Assembly: GCF_003012775.1 (NCBI RefSeq)
Contig: NZ_PXYG01000004.1
Span: forward strand, 186,001 to 250,000
Direction of reading: 5' to 3'
Source of the DNA: Zobellella endophytica
GTDB lineage: Bacteria; Pseudomonadota; Gammaproteobacteria; Enterobacterales; Aeromonadaceae
Length of the DNA stretch: 64,000 bases
The notes under the pieces were generated by a model that had not been told where the DNA came from, searched no databases, and saw only the letters and a list, made by a program, of their open reading frames with translations. The position numbers and the translations under genes are program-made. Below, piece by piece: positions 36,055 to 46,184 of this stretch; position 1 is the first letter of the stretch, and every line of letters begins with the position of its first letter.

Positions 36055-36330
36055 TTAGCTGCGGCCTTCGGCGATGGCGGCCACGGCGGCCAGCTCGGCG
36101 GCTTCCAGCTCCTGCTGCTCCTGGCGATCCTGGACGTCCATGACCGCATGGTTGACCAAGCCTTCCTCGATTTCGCGCAGGGCGACCACGGTGGGCTTGT
36201 CGTTTTCTTCATCGACCAGCGGTTCTTTACCCTGGGTGGCCAGTTGGCGGGCGCGACGGGCGGCAACCAGGACCAGATCGAAGCGGTTACCAACCTGTTC
36301 TACAGCATCTTCAACAGTAACGCGTGCCAT
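36055..36330 (-). CDS. rpoZ: RNA polymerase omega subunit
   Basis: The 91-residue protein is nearly collinear with E. coli omega ([20 protein letters not shown], then ALREIEEGL). It aids assembly of RNA polymerase through the beta-prime subunit and takes part in ppGpp binding. The ATG at 36330 follows TTGGAGTCC and gives the standard length. It sits between gmk and spoT. Confidence 0.97.
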   Translation of the reverse strand: MARVTVEDAVEQVGNRFDLVLVAARRARQLATQGKEPLVDEENDKPTVVALREIEEGLVNHAVMDVQDRQEQQELEAAELAAVAAIAEGRS

Positions 36331-36379
36331 GATGGACTCCAATGATTAAAAAAGGTGCAAAATTCTAATGGATCTTAGC

Positions 36380-37009
36380 TTATTCCGCCAGTAGCCGGGA
36401 AAGCAAGTCCTGGTAACGTACCGCCTGCTTGCCGGTATTGGCGCGCTCGGCCTCGATAATGGCGCTGAGCTGGTTCAGCGCATGCTCGAAGGTGTCGTTG
36501 ACCAGCAGGTAGTCGTATTCATCGTAATGGGACATTTCCGACACCGCCTTGGCCATGCGGTTTTTGATCACCTCGGCACTGTCCTGCTGGCGGGCGTGCA
36601 GCCGGCGCTCCAGCTCTTCCCGGCTGGGCGGCAGGATGAAGATGGACTTGGCGCTGGGCGACTGTTTGCGGATCTGGCGGGCGCCCTGCCAGTCGATGTC
36701 CAGCAGTACGTCGATGCCCTGCACCAGCAACTGGTCAATCCATTCGCGGGAGGTACCGTAATAATTGCCGAACACCTCGGCCCACTCGTAGAAGGCGCCC
36801 CGCTCGATAAGCCGCTCGAACTGCGCCTTGTCGACAAAGTGGTAGTGCACGCCATCCTCTTCACCGGGGCGTTTGTCGCGGGTGGTATGGGAGACCGAAA
36901 CCTGCAGCTTGCCGTCGGCACTGGGGCGTTCGAGCAGGGCCCGGATCAGGCTGGACTTGCCCGCGCCGCTGGGAGAGGAAATGATAAATAAGGTACCGCT
37001 GTGCGCCAT
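36380..37009 (-). CDS. gmk: Guanylate kinase
   Basis: The 209-residue enzyme phosphorylates GMP to GDP. The P-loop [11 protein letters not shown] begins at about residue 10, followed by [11 protein letters not shown] and [10 protein letters not shown], all family hallmarks. The ATG at 37009 gives the usual length. It opens the gmk-rpoZ-spoT operon, linking guanine nucleotide supply with ppGpp metabolism. Confidence 0.97.
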   Translation of the reverse strand: MAHSGTLFIISSPSGAGKSSLIRALLERPSADGKLQVSVSHTTRDKRPGEEDGVHYHFVDKAQFERLIERGAFYEWAEVFGNYYGTSREWIDQLLVQGIDVLLDIDWQGARQIRKQSPSAKSIFILPPSREELERRLHARQQDSAEVIKNRMAKAVSEMSHYDEYDYLLVNDTFEHALNQLSAIIEAERANTGKQAVRYQDLLSRLLAE

Positions 37010-37096
37010 AGTGTCGAGCCCGTTCGAGGTTGTCTGCCAGCGCCGAGCATGGCGGCTGGAACCAGGGGCGGCAAAGCTTACCAGAAGCCGGCGGAT

Positions 37097-37127
37097 AAAA
37101 AAATGGCCGTTGCAAACACAACGGCCA
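37097..37127 (-). terminator. Rho-independent terminator upstream of gmk
   Basis: Read on the minus strand, TGGCCGTTG pairs with CAACGGCCA over a 6-nt loop, directly followed by seven Ts. It is the best terminator in this part of the window. It must end a minus-strand transcript coming from the chemoreceptor gene, 150 bp away, or from something starting in the 37128-37277 gap. That gap has no open frame I would call. Confidence 0.85.
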
Positions 37128-37277
37128 ATCAAAAGTAACTATAGCTTGCTGCGGAAGTGCCCTCCACGCAAATTTCATTATGATCAGGTGGCTGCTTCGG
37201 CTCTATCAGTTTTTACCTGCCCAAAGCCTCGTAAAAACCGAATAGTTATGCGTGAAAAACCGGGACCACCGGTCGGC

Positions 37278-39236
37278 TCAGCACTGGAACACCATTACCT
37301 TGTCCCGCAGCCGGCCGACCTGCTGGCTCAGGTGCTGGCTGGCGCTGGCGGCCTGCTGGGCCATGGTGCTGGCCCGGGCGCCCTGTTCGGCCAGGTGCTG
37401 CAGCCCCTCGTGGATCTGGCCGATGGCGTCCTGCTGGGCCCGGGTGCCGGTGCTCATGCTGCTGTTGATGGCGAACACTTCCTCCAGGCGCCGGCTCATC
37501 TGTCGCAACTGCTCCCGGGTGCTGGTCAGGCTGGCCAGGCCGTGCTGGCTGCTGCCGGCGCTGATGTCCATCTGCTCGGCCACCTGGGTGCTGGCGTTGC
37601 GCAGGTTGTCGATCATGTTCTGGATTTCGGTGGTGGAGCTCTGGGTGCGCTGGGCCAACTGGCGCACCTCGTCGGCGACCACGGCGAAGCCGCGGCCGTG
37701 CTCGCCGGCCCGTGCCGCCTCGATGGCGGCGTTGAGCGCCAGCAGGTTGGTCTGATCCGAGATGCTGCGGATCACCTCCAGCACGTGCAGTATGTCGTCG
37801 CTGTGGCGGCGCAGGGACTCCATCCGCGCCTTGGCATCCAGCATGTCCTGCTCCAGGCGACCGATGGCACCGTAGCTCTGCTCCAACTGCCGCTCCGCCG
37901 CGTCCAGCACGGCGCTGCCTTCTTCCGAGTAACGGCCGGCTTCGCCGGCGTTGGTGGCGATGTCGGCCACCTGGGTGGTGATGCCGTGCATGACCCGGGT
38001 GATCTGCTCCAGCGCCGACTGCTGCAGGTGGAAGGAGTCACTCGCTTCCCGGGCCCCGCCGTGCAACTGCTCCACCACCACTTCGGTTTCGTCGCTGACA
38101 TGACGGACTTCGCTCAGGGTTTGGCGCAGCTTGTCCATCAGCAGGTTCAGTTGCCGGCACAGGTGGCCGATTTCGGCCTGATCCCGGGTTTCGAAGTGTA
38201 CCCGCAGGTCCAGGCTGTCGGCGGTGTCGCTGATCTGGCGGCGCAACGAGGCCAGGGGGGCGATCAGGGCGCCGGCCATGGGGTAGAGCAACACCAGCCC
38301 GAGGCCCAGCAGCAGGCCGGCGATACCCAGGGTGGTCAGCTGGTTGTGGCGGATTTCACCCAGGATGTCGGCGGTGGGCACTTCGGCCACCAGGAAGCGT
38401 TGCAAGGCGGGCATCCAGATGGCGCCGATGAATTTTTCTTCCCCCCGCCAGTCCAGGCGGAGGATACGGCCCTGCTCGCTTTTGCCGGACAGCAGCCCGG
38501 CCAGCTCGGGCTGGCTGCCCAGGTCGAGCCTTCCGGCCTGGTTCATGTCCGGGTGGATATCGACCAGGCCGGAAGGCTGCACCAGCATTACCTTACCCCC
38601 GGCCCCGATGCGAAACTCCCGGATCAGGGCGCCGAGCTGGCTCATGTTCATGGCGCCGCCGGCCACGTTCAGCGGCTGATCCGCCGGGTTGGTACGGCTG
38701 CTGCGGAAGTTGACGAACATCAGCAATTGCTCGTCGCTGAAGGCGTTGGTGTCCAGGTTCAGCTCGAAGGGCCGGCCACCATTCAGGTAGCTGAAGTACC
38801 AGGCGTCGTCGGGATTGTCGGCGGACATCCGTCGCCAGTCGAGCTTGCCGTCTTCGTAGTGGTGGTAGCGCACCTCCCGGCCGTCATTGGTGGCCATGAA
38901 CACCGCCGTGGCCTGCAGCGAGTCCTGCACCTGGGCCAGGGCCGCCTGTATCTGCGGCAGCTGATCCGCCGGGGCGCCGGCGGCAATCCAGTCCAGGATA
39001 AAGGGGCTCTTGGCCAGGGCTTCGGAGCCGGCGATGACGGTATTCAGCCTGGCCTGAACCTGGGCCGCGATGGCCGAGAGCGCGGTGGGCAGTTCGTCGT
39101 GCTGCAGCCGGGACAGCCGATCCCGGCCGTTGAGGGTGGATTGCAGTATCACCACCAGCAGGACGAGAACGGCCAGCAGCAGGGCCGTGGCGATAAACAG
39201 ACGGGCGCGCATGCCGAGGCGATGCCAGCGGTTCAT
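37278..39236 (-). CDS. Methyl-accepting chemotaxis protein
   Basis: The 652-residue receptor has an N-terminal membrane helix (about residues 11-33) and a periplasmic sensor of about 260 residues with a Cache-like pattern (YFSYLNGG ... [18 protein letters not shown]). A second membrane helix lies near 300-325, then a HAMP region and the signalling domain with the conserved hairpin tip [25 protein letters not shown]. It ends MVFQC without a CheR-docking pentapeptide. The ATG at 39236 follows AGGGAGAAG. The ligand is unknown; no che gene is nearby. Confidence 0.92.
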   Translation of the reverse strand: MNRWHRLGMRARLFIATALLLAVLVLLVVILQSTLNGRDRLSRLQHDELPTALSAIAAQVQARLNTVIAGSEALAKSPFILDWIAAGAPADQLPQIQAALAQVQDSLQATAVFMATNDGREVRYHHYEDGKLDWRRMSADNPDDAWYFSYLNGGRPFELNLDTNAFSDEQLLMFVNFRSSRTNPADQPLNVAGGAMNMSQLGALIREFRIGAGGKVMLVQPSGLVDIHPDMNQAGRLDLGSQPELAGLLSGKSEQGRILRLDWRGEEKFIGAIWMPALQRFLVAEVPTADILGEIRHNQLTTLGIAGLLLGLGLVLLYPMAGALIAPLASLRRQISDTADSLDLRVHFETRDQAEIGHLCRQLNLLMDKLRQTLSEVRHVSDETEVVVEQLHGGAREASDSFHLQQSALEQITRVMHGITTQVADIATNAGEAGRYSEEGSAVLDAAERQLEQSYGAIGRLEQDMLDAKARMESLRRHSDDILHVLEVIRSISDQTNLLALNAAIEAARAGEHGRGFAVVADEVRQLAQRTQSSTTEIQNMIDNLRNASTQVAEQMDISAGSSQHGLASLTSTREQLRQMSRRLEEVFAINSSMSTGTRAQQDAIGQIHEGLQHLAEQGARASTMAQQAASASQHLSQQVGRLRDKVMVFQC

Positions 39237-39420
39237 ATTCTTCTCCCTAAGATGTGCCGGCATGCGTTCGTTGCCGGCGGTGCTCTACGTTATTGGTTGT
39301 TAGTTTTTTTAGTGCGTGTGGTGACGATTCGGGTAAGGGCGTCGTGCTCCGGCGAGACTGGGATGGAATCAGCTTAATGCCGTTTTGAGTCCCTTTGCCA
39401 GCGTCGGCGAGCCCTTCACC

Positions 39421-39489
39421 GATAAATAGCAGGAAATGTTGAAGATATTGTGTCGTACACCAATAAATAGCGGGAAATGTTGAAAATAT
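39421..39489. repeat. Two 28-bp direct repeats upstream of the P450 gene
   Basis: Copies at 39421-39448 and 39462-39489 both read xATAAATAGCxGGAAATG, then TTGAAxATAT, differing at three bases. Their starts are 41 bp apart, close to four helical turns, so bound proteins would lie on one face. They sit about 160-225 bp before the P450 start, in the 409-bp gap shared with the chemoreceptor. Nothing else clear was seen in the gap. Confidence 0.75.
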
Positions 39490-39645
39490 CATGGCGAATG
39501 GCGGGCATGAGGGGCCGTGATATTTTAAATGCACCTTATCCGTGATCCCGATCAAGGGCGAACCCGGGGCTTTATGCAGCAATGGCAGCCTGTCTGGCGC
39601 TTGATACCGGCACGCCACCGCCGGTGGTGAAAAGAAGGAGCCACA

Positions 39646-40797
39646 ATGGCCGATAAACCCCAAAGCGACTGGGATCCCAGGGCCGAAGCCGTACTGCAGG
39701 ATCAGATCGCCGCCTATGATGAGTTGCGCCGGCGATGTCCTGTTGCCTACAGCGACTATCTGCAATGGTCGGTGTTCGGCCACCGGGAGGTGCGTCGCAT
39801 CCTCGAGGATCACCACGGTTTCAGCAATGCTGTATCCTGCCATCTGTCCGTGCCGAACGGCATGGATCCGCCGGAGCATGGCCGGTACCGGCGGCTGATC
39901 GAGCCTTATTTCGATGAAAACCGCATGGCGGCCTTCGAGCCGGCCTGCCGGGCACTGGCCCGTCGTCTGGTCGCGGCCCTGCCCAGGGGGGAGTGCGAGA
40001 TGGTAGCAGGCCTGGCCCAGCCGTTCTCGCTGCAGGTACAATGCGCCTTTCTCGGCTGGCCGGCCTCGCTGCACGAGCCGCTGCGTCAGTGGACCCTGAA
40101 CCACCAGCGGGCGACCCTGGCCGGTGACCGGGCCCGACTGGCGGCGGTGGCGATCGAGTTCGACGGTTATATCCCCACCTTGCTGGCGGAGCGCAGAGCA
40201 CTGGGCGCCGAGGCCCCGGACGATCTGACCACCGTCCTGCTGCGGGAACGGATATCGGGGCGGCCGCTGGCCGACGAGGAACTGGTCAGCCTGCTGCGCA
40301 ACTGGACGGTGGGTGAGCTCGGCACCATCACCGCCAGCATCGGCATCCTGATCCACTATCTGGCCGAGCATGGCGAGGTGCAGCGGCAATTGCGCCAGGA
40401 TGCCTCGCTGCTGCCCGCCGCCATCGACGAGATCCTGCGCATTCATGCGCCCCTGATCAGCAACCGCCGCGTCACCACCAGGGAAGTCGAGGTGGGCGGC
40501 CGAACGCTGGTGGCGGGCGAGCGGATTTCCATCCTTTGGGCGTCGGCCAACCGGGATGAGGCGGTGTTCGGCGATCCGGACGAGTTCCGCCTGGATCGGG
40601 ATCCGGCGGACAACCTGCTTTATGGCGCCGGTATCCACGTCTGTCCGGGCGCTCCCCTGGCCAGGCTGGAACTGCGGCTGGTGCTGGCAGCGCTGCTGCA
40701 GGCGAGCGACGGGTGGTCCCTGTCACCCGGACGAGAGCCGGTCAGGGCCCGTTACCCGGGCAGCGGATTCAGCACTCTTTGGGTCGGGCTGGAATAA
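39646..40797 (+). CDS. Cytochrome P450
   Basis: The 383-residue monooxygenase-type protein has the haem loop YGAGIHVCPG with Cys333 as ligand and the K-helix E262-I-L-R265. The I-helix reads G223-E-L-G-T227, keeping the threonine but with Gly where an acid normally stands, so oxygen activation may be unusual. AAGGAG lies before the ATG at 39646. No ferredoxin, ferredoxin reductase or pathway genes adjoin it, so its redox partner and substrate are unknown. It looks like an accessory gene inserted between the gmk and yicC blocks. Confidence 0.92.
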   Translation: MADKPQSDWDPRAEAVLQDQIAAYDELRRRCPVAYSDYLQWSVFGHREVRRILEDHHGFSNAVSCHLSVPNGMDPPEHGRYRRLIEPYFDENRMAAFEPACRALARRLVAALPRGECEMVAGLAQPFSLQVQCAFLGWPASLHEPLRQWTLNHQRATLAGDRARLAAVAIEFDGYIPTLLAERRALGAEAPDDLTTVLLRERISGRPLADEELVSLLRNWTVGELGTITASIGILIHYLAEHGEVQRQLRQDASLLPAAIDEILRIHAPLISNRRVTTREVEVGGRTLVAGERISILWASANRDEAVFGDPDEFRLDRDPADNLLYGAGIHVCPGAPLARLELRLVLAALLQASDGWSLSPGREPVRARYPGSGFSTLWVGLE

Positions 40798-40798
40798 G

Positions 40799-40820
40799 CC
40801 GCTCCGGACGACCGGAGCGG
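40799..40820. terminator. Shared hairpin between the P450 and glycosyltransferase genes
   Basis: CCGCTCCGG and CCGGAGCGG form a perfect 9-bp stem with loop ACGA, immediately after the P450 stop and 4 bp before the convergent gene's stop. There is no T tract; it may act in both directions. Confidence 0.6.
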
Positions 40821-40824
40821 GGGG

Positions 40825-41613
40825 TTACTGTTGCGGGGGCTCCTGGCGGACCACGCTCACCTTGTGCTGCTCCTTGGTCCACTTACCCTGGGGCTTGTCG
40901 ATGTACTGGAAATACTCGTTGGTGAAACTGCCCTGGCTGCAGGTGTAGCGATAGAAGGTGGTGGGCACCCGACGGTGATCCAGTACCTGGTTGAATACCC
41001 CCGGCCCGGTCAGGTTGTAGACCCCTTCGATGGTGTTTTCCCGAATGTTTTGCAGCACCCGGGCGATCAGCCTGGCCAGGTTGGGATTGTCCGGCCGGCT
41101 GGCGATAAAGTAATTGGTCAGTTCGTCACCCTTGCGGATGATGTACAGCTCCTGATGCTCCGGCCTGATGATAAAACCGAGTGGCCACACCGCGTGGGCG
41201 TCGATGTCCAGGTAGACGCCACCGTGTTTTTGCAGCACCAGCAGCCGCCAGAAATCGGCCTGGGCGGCCCCGATCTGCAGCCTGGAATACTGCTCGAAAA
41301 TCTCGTCCGGGTAATGGGCCCTGATAAAGTCGGCCCGCGCTTCGGTGATCATGAAGCGATACTCGAAGGTGGGCGAGATCAGCCGGTTGAACAGGTAGTT
41401 GAGGTAGACCGGTAGGGTCACCCTGTTGGTGAAGTTGGTCTGCCAGATGATGCGCGGTATCGGCCTGTTCTTGCCCTTCAGCAGGGCACCGGAGCGTTCC
41501 GGCAGGGTAAAGCGCTGGTCGGGGAAGAGGGCATGGAAGCCGTAGCACAGCACCTTGGTGATGTTGGCGAACAGCTTGATCAACCGGCTGGTCAGCAGTA
41601 TATGGGCCTTCAC
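40825..41613 (-). CDS. Glycosyltransferase with DxD sugar-binding region (OCH1/capsular type)
   Basis: The 262-residue protein has the pattern of the Gly_transf_sug family: PRIIWQTNF near the N-terminus, AQADFWRLLVLQKHGGVYLDIDA with the nucleotide-sugar DxD motif, and a later NLTGPGVFN. It likely moves a hexose to a surface glycan, but donor and acceptor are unknown. The GTG at 41613 has AGGAG six bases upstream; longer in-frame starts lack one. It stands alone, away from the LPS locus. Confidence 0.82.
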   Translation of the reverse strand: MKAHILLTSRLIKLFANITKVLCYGFHALFPDQRFTLPERSGALLKGKNRPIPRIIWQTNFTNRVTLPVYLNYLFNRLISPTFEYRFMITEARADFIRAHYPDEIFEQYSRLQIGAAQADFWRLLVLQKHGGVYLDIDAHAVWPLGFIIRPEHQELYIIRKGDELTNYFIASRPDNPNLARLIARVLQNIRENTIEGVYNLTGPGVFNQVLDHRRVPTTFYRYTCSQGSFTNEYFQYIDKPQGKWTKEQHKVSVVRQEPPQQ

Positions 41614-42020
41614 GGGGGCTCCTGTGATGATTGATGGCGTTAAAGACCGGGTTATTCTAGCATGCCGGGCCCGGGAGCCGACCCTGAATGTCGGCCATGT
41701 TCTCATTGTTCCAAGGCGCCGGCGTCGTCCGCTGAACGGCTACCCACCACCATTGACGAAGTGCTGCGCCAACGACGGTTGCTCCCATCAATAAACTGGG
41801 AATATGGCAGACCCGGGAAAATGGTGGGCAGCAGCTGAACGCGGCCCGGCAGGCCAACCGACAGCTGCCCGGCTGGTTTCAGGCTCGACTTTCGTCTTTT
41901 TACGGTAATCTCTGCCGTAAAAAGGCTTGTTACCAAACCAATGTGACACCCGGGTTACTCACAGGTGCCAGTTTCCGCCATATTGAAGCGAACCACCGCT
42001 CCTTGAGTTTCACCGGAAAC
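41614..42020. other. Intergenic stretch without a supported gene
   Basis: No frame here has protein-like composition. The only structure is an AT-rich hairpin, CTTTTTACGG (41896-41905) with CCGTAAAAAG (41915-41924), 9-nt loop. This could be a weak terminator or a remnant. The glycosyltransferase promoter should lie at its left side. Confidence 0.5.
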
Positions 42021-42044
42021 AAAAAGCCCTTGTAACACAAGGGC
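42021..42044 (-). terminator. Rho-independent terminator after yicC
   Basis: On the minus strand GCCCTTGT and ACAAGGGC form an 8-bp stem with a 3-nt loop followed by TTTTTG, about 30 bp past the yicC stop. Confidence 0.8.
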
Positions 42045-42072
42045 CGGATTGAGCAGATAACGAGGCGAAATA

Positions 42073-42936
42073 TTACTCGATATTCTGGATCTGCTCCCGC
42101 ATCTGCTCGATAAGCACCTTCAGCTCTACCGCCGAGGCGGTGATGTCGGCGTTGATCGACTTGGAGCCCAGGGTGTTGGACTCGCGGTTGAACTCCTGCA
42201 TCATAAAGTCCAGCCGCCGGCCGCAGGCGCCGCCTTTCTTGAGGATCTTGCGGGTCTCGCCGATGTGGGTGACCAGGCGGTCCAGCTCTTCGGCCACGTC
42301 CACCTTCTGCGCCAGCAGTACCATTTCCTGCTCCAGCCGCTGCGGATCCAGCTCCAGCTTGGCTTCTTCGAAGCGTTCCTGCAGGCGCTGGCGTTGCCAG
42401 GCCAGCACGTCGGGCATATGGGTTTTTACCTTGGCCACTTCCTGCTCTATGCCGTCAAGCCGCTGTTCGATCAGTGCTTTCAGCTTGTCGCCTTCGCTGG
42501 CGCGGGCGGCGAGGAAGTCGTCGATGACCTGGTCAAGGCAGGCGATCAGGGCGTTACTGAGGGTGTCCATGTCCTGGGCCTGGGCTTCCATCACCCCCGG
42601 CCAGCGCAGTATGTCCACCGGGTTCATGCTGCCGTGGCCGGCCTTCTCCATCACCCAAGTGGCGCCTTCGATCAACTGCTCGGCCAGGGCCTTGTTTATC
42701 TGCAACTGGCCCTGGTTGGCCAGGTTGGATTCGAAGCGCAGGCCGCATTCCACCTTGCCCCGTTGCAGCCGGGCGCGCAGTTTCTCCCGCACCATGGGCT
42801 CCAGGCCGCGGAACTGTTCGGGCAGACGGGTGTAGGTTTCTAGGTAGCGCTGGTTGACCGAGCGGATTTCCCACACGGCGGTGCCCCAGTCTTGCTTGAA
42901 TTCCTGCCGGGCGTAGGCGGTCATGCTGTGGATCAT
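42073..42936 (-). CDS. yicC: YicC-family endoribonuclease
   Basis: The 287-residue protein has the length of E. coli YicC, with the family start MIHSMTAYAR and the C-terminal FMMQEFNRESNTLGSKS. YicC-type proteins are endoribonucleases that act on some small RNAs. It is divergent from rph, the standard arrangement in gammaproteobacteria. The ATG at 42936 gives the conserved N-terminus. Confidence 0.94.
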   Translation of the reverse strand: MIHSMTAYARQEFKQDWGTAVWEIRSVNQRYLETYTRLPEQFRGLEPMVREKLRARLQRGKVECGLRFESNLANQGQLQINKALAEQLIEGATWVMEKAGHGSMNPVDILRWPGVMEAQAQDMDTLSNALIACLDQVIDDFLAARASEGDKLKALIEQRLDGIEQEVAKVKTHMPDVLAWQRQRLQERFEEAKLELDPQRLEQEMVLLAQKVDVAEELDRLVTHIGETRKILKKGGACGRRLDFMMQEFNRESNTLGSKSINADITASAVELKVLIEQMREQIQNIE

Positions 42937-43093
42937 GCGATTCTCTGTAGTATGTGGACCTTCATACACCGAGTGTGACACAGGCTCGGGTCGGCGCCAA
43001 TGGTTGCCCGCATGCAATGGCCGTCCAGTTTCTCTATAATGGCGCCACTTCGCCCATCGGGCGATGCGGTTTTAACCCCACTTGGAGAATGCC

Positions 43094-43816
43094 ATGTCAA
43101 CACGAGCTCGCGGACGCGCGGCCGATGAAATCCGGCCGGTCACCATCACCACCAATTATACCCGTCACGCGGAAGGCTCTGTGCTGGTGGAATTCGGCCA
43201 CACCAAGGTGCTGTGCACCGCCACCGTGGAAACCGGGGTGCCCCGTTTCCTGAAAGGCAAGGGCCAGGGCTGGGTGACGGCGGAATACGGCATGTTGCCC
43301 CGCTCCACCCACAGCCGGATGCAGCGGGAGGCGGCCAAGGGCAAGCAGGGCGGCCGCACCATGGAAATCCAGCGGCTGATCGCCCGCTCCCTGCGGGCGG
43401 CGGTGGATCTCAAGGCCCTGGGCGAGCACACCATCACTGTGGACTGCGACGTGATCCAGGCCGACGGCGGCACCCGTACCGCCGCCATCACCGGCGCCTG
43501 CGTGGCCCTGGCCAACGCCCTGCAATGGATGCGGGAAAAGGGCGTGATCGCCGCCAACCCGCTCAAGACCCTGGTGGCGGCCGTGTCGGTGGGCATCGTC
43601 GACGGGCTGGCGGTGACGGATCTGGAATACACCGAGGACGCGGCGGCGGAAACCGACATGAACGTGGTGATGACCGCCGAGGGAAAAATGATAGAGGTGC
43701 AGGGCACGGCGGAAGGCGAGCCCTTCAGCCATGAAGAGCTGCTGGCGATGCTGGCCCTGGCCCGACAGAGTATCGACGAGCTGGTGGAGCACCAGCGCCG
43801 GGCGATTGCCGGTTAA
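43094..43816 (+). CDS. rph: Ribonuclease PH
   Basis: The 240-residue phosphorolytic exoribonuclease trims tRNA 3' ends. Family stretches include [34 protein letters not shown], and the phosphate/metal region [14 protein letters not shown]. It appears full length, unlike the frameshifted rph of some E. coli K-12 strains. The ATG at 43094 follows TTGGAGAA. It precedes pyrE by 88 bp. Confidence 0.97.
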   Translation: MSTRARGRAADEIRPVTITTNYTRHAEGSVLVEFGHTKVLCTATVETGVPRFLKGKGQGWVTAEYGMLPRSTHSRMQREAAKGKQGGRTMEIQRLIARSLRAAVDLKALGEHTITVDCDVIQADGGTRTAAITGACVALANALQWMREKGVIAANPLKTLVAAVSVGIVDGLAVTDLEYTEDAAAETDMNVVMTAEGKMIEVQGTAEGEPFSHEELLAMLALARQSIDELVEHQRRAIAG

Positions 43817-43904
43817 GCCGCGGGTCTTTACGACACTGATGTCAGGCAGAGGGCAGGCCCGATAAGCCGACCCTCTGTAAACAACCCATATTGCGGAGAG
43901 CAGA

Positions 43905-44546
43905 ATGAAAGCCTACCAGCGTGAGTTTATCGAGTTCGCCATGAGCAAGTCCGTGCTCAAGTTCGGCGAATTTACCCTCAAATCCGGGCGCAAGAGCCCC
44001 TATTTCTTCAATGCCGGCCTGTTCAACAGCGGCCGCGACCTGGCCCGGCTCGGCCGCTTCTACGCCGTCGCCCTGGTTGATTCGGGGGTGGCGTTCGACG
44101 TGCTGTTCGGTCCCGCCTACAAGGGCATCCCCATCGCCAGCGCCACCGCGGTGCAACTGGCCGAGGTGCATGACCTGGACGTGCCCTACTGCTTCAACCG
44201 CAAGGAGGCCAAGGATCACGGCGAGGGCGGCAACCTGGTGGGCAGCGAGCTGGCGGGACGCATCATGCTGGTGGACGACGTGATCACCGCCGGCACCGCC
44301 ATCCGGGAGTCGATGGACATCATCCAGGCCAACGGCGCCACCCTGGCCGGGGTGCTGATCGCGCTGGACCGGCAGGAGAAAGGCAAGGGCGAGCTGTCGG
44401 CCATCCAGGAGGTGGAGCGGGACTACCAGGCCCGGGTGACCGCCATCATCACCCTGGCGGATCTGATCGATTACCTGAGTGAGCAGCCGGAGCTGGCCGA
44501 GCACCTGGAGCGGGTCAGGGCCTACCGGGAGCAGTACGGAATCTAA
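43905..44546 (+). CDS. pyrE: Orotate phosphoribosyltransferase
   Basis: The 213-residue enzyme joins orotate and PRPP to form OMP in pyrimidine synthesis. The PRPP loop is [16 protein letters not shown], and [13 protein letters not shown] is the flexible catalytic loop. GGAGAG lies before the start. In E. coli a UTP-sensitive attenuator sits between rph and pyrE; in this 88-bp gap I see no hairpin followed by a T run. Confidence 0.97.
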   Translation: MKAYQREFIEFAMSKSVLKFGEFTLKSGRKSPYFFNAGLFNSGRDLARLGRFYAVALVDSGVAFDVLFGPAYKGIPIASATAVQLAEVHDLDVPYCFNRKEAKDHGEGGNLVGSELAGRIMLVDDVITAGTAIRESMDIIQANGATLAGVLIALDRQEKGKGELSAIQEVERDYQARVTAIITLADLIDYLSEQPELAEHLERVRAYREQYGI

Positions 44547-44547
44547 T

Positions 44548-44575
44548 AAAAAAGCCGCTGAAAGCGGCTTTTTTG
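44548..44575. terminator. Bidirectional terminator between pyrE and mscS
   Basis: AAAAAAGCCGCT and AGCGGCTTTTTT form a 12-bp stem with loop GAA, with T runs on both strands. It serves the convergent pyrE and mscS genes. Confidence 0.93.
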
Positions 44576-44593
44576 TGGCTGATGACGGCGGGA

Positions 44594-45469
44594 TCAGACC
44601 ACTTCCTCCTTTAACCGCCGGGACTCCTGCTGGTGCAGGTGCACATCCATCTGCGGGAAGGGGATGCCGATGTCGTTGGCGTCCAGCTCGTTCTTGATCT
44701 TTTCCAGCAGATCGAAGCGGGTGCTCCAGTAGTCCGCAGCCTGCACCCAGGGGCGCACCACGAAATCCACCGAGGAAGCGCCCAGATTGTTTACCGCTAT
44801 GGTGCAGGCGGGCTCCTTGAGGATGCGGGGATCTTGTTCGATAACCCGGGTCAGCACGTCCTTGGTCCTTTTCAGGTCGGCGCTGTAGGAAACGCCGATC
44901 ACCAGATCGATACGACGGGTTTTTTCCCTGGAATAGTTGATGATGTTGTCGTTGAGGATCTTGGAGTTGGGCACCACTATCATGCGGTTGTCCGGGGTCA
45001 ACAGTATGGTGGTGAAGATCTGCACCGAGTGCACGGTACCGGCGGTACCGCCCGCCTCCACGTAGTCACCGGCCTTGAAGAAGCGGAAGCCGATCAGCAG
45101 CACGCCGGCGGCGAAGTTGGACAGGGAGCCCTGCAGCGCCAGGCCGACGGCCAGACCGGCGGCACCGACGATGGCCACGAAGGAGGCGGTCTGCACCCCG
45201 ACCCGGCTCATGGCAGCGATGATCACGAAGGCGAGCAGGCCGTACTTGATCAGGCTGGTGACGAAGTCGGAGATGGTGTTGTCGATCTTGCGGGCCCGCA
45301 TCACCTTGTTCAGGCCGCCGGTCAGCATGCCCACGGCAATAAAGCCGATGATCAGGGTCAGCAGGGCGGCGGCGATGTTTACCGCGTATTCGATGATCAG
45401 CCCCTGGTTGTTCACAATCCAGCTCTGGGCCTCTTCCAGGAAATTGGTGCTGATGATGTCTGTTTCCAT
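44594..45469 (-). CDS. mscS: Small-conductance mechanosensitive channel (MscS family)
   Basis: The 291-residue channel has three N-terminal helices and the pore helix pattern AGLAVGLALQGSLSNFAAGVLL. The beta domain follows (FKAGDYVEAGGTAGTVHSV, PNSKILNDNIINYS), then the C-terminal cytoplasmic domain. It opens under membrane tension to release solutes during hypo-osmotic shock. It is an extra gene in the otherwise conserved pyrE-slmA interval, and fits the salt-adapted lifestyle suggested by the choline-sulfate genes. Confidence 0.93.
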   Translation of the reverse strand: METDIISTNFLEEAQSWIVNNQGLIIEYAVNIAAALLTLIIGFIAVGMLTGGLNKVMRARKIDNTISDFVTSLIKYGLLAFVIIAAMSRVGVQTASFVAIVGAAGLAVGLALQGSLSNFAAGVLLIGFRFFKAGDYVEAGGTAGTVHSVQIFTTILLTPDNRMIVVPNSKILNDNIINYSREKTRRIDLVIGVSYSADLKRTKDVLTRVIEQDPRILKEPACTIAVNNLGASSVDFVVRPWVQAADYWSTRFDLLEKIKNELDANDIGIPFPQMDVHLHQQESRRLKEEVV

Positions 45470-45570
45470 TTACTCGTGCCTTTTGGTCGTTATCGGTATT
45501 GGCAAGGGCAGGGCGGGCCCTGCTTGCCGGCGAACACTCCCGACAAGGGCAGGCGGGAGTCGGTTGACAA

Positions 45571-46167
45571 CTATACGGCGACCAGCTGCTGGTGCAGCAG
45601 TTGCCAGTGGCTGTCGAAATTGTGGGTGGGTTTGAGCTTGAACTGGCTGCGAACGTACTGGTTGATGCGGCCTTCGGCATAGGCCAGCAGCAGGTTGGCA
45701 AGCACGATCTCGTCTTCGGCATAGCCTTCGCCTTCGTAGAGGCGGCGTTCACGCATCACCTGCTTGAGCTGGGTTTCCAGCCGGTCGAACAATTGATTGA
45801 TGCGCAGCAGCAGGCGTTCGTGCTCGCCCTGCAGGGCATCGCCGTTGAGCAGGCGGGTGATGCCCGGGTTGCGTTCGCAAAACCCCAGCACCAGTTGCAG
45901 TATGTAACGCAGGCGCAGGGCGCTGTCCTTTTCATCCTGAAGAATAAGATTGATCCGGGAAAACAGCGTCTCCTCGATAAAATCGATCAACCCTTCGAAC
46001 ATCCGCGCCTTGCTCGGAAAATGGCGGTACAGGGCCGCCTCCGACACGCCGACGGCCGCCGCCAGCTTGGCGGTGGTGATCCGTTGCCCCGGGCTGGTTT
46101 CCAGCATGTGGGCCAGGGCCTGCAGGATTTGTTCACGACGGTTTTTCTTGTTCTGGGTATTGGCCAT
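45571..46167 (-). CDS. slmA: Nucleoid occlusion factor SlmA
   Basis: The 198-residue TetR-fold protein has the [35 protein letters not shown] after a KKNRREQIL start, typical of SlmA. It binds chromosomal sites and blocks FtsZ ring assembly over the nucleoid. It lies 17 bp after dut in the conserved coaBC-dut-slmA order. Confidence 0.95.
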   Translation of the reverse strand: MANTQNKKNRREQILQALAHMLETSPGQRITTAKLAAAVGVSEAALYRHFPSKARMFEGLIDFIEETLFSRINLILQDEKDSALRLRYILQLVLGFCERNPGITRLLNGDALQGEHERLLLRINQLFDRLETQLKQVMRERRLYEGEGYAEDEIVLANLLLAYAEGRINQYVRSQFKLKPTHNFDSHWQLLHQQLVAV

Positions 46168-46184
46168 AGGCGTGCTCGACTGTG

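Noticed and set aside
43817-43904. Expected pyrE attenuator.
   Set aside because: No GC hairpin followed by a T run is visible in the rph-pyrE gap.
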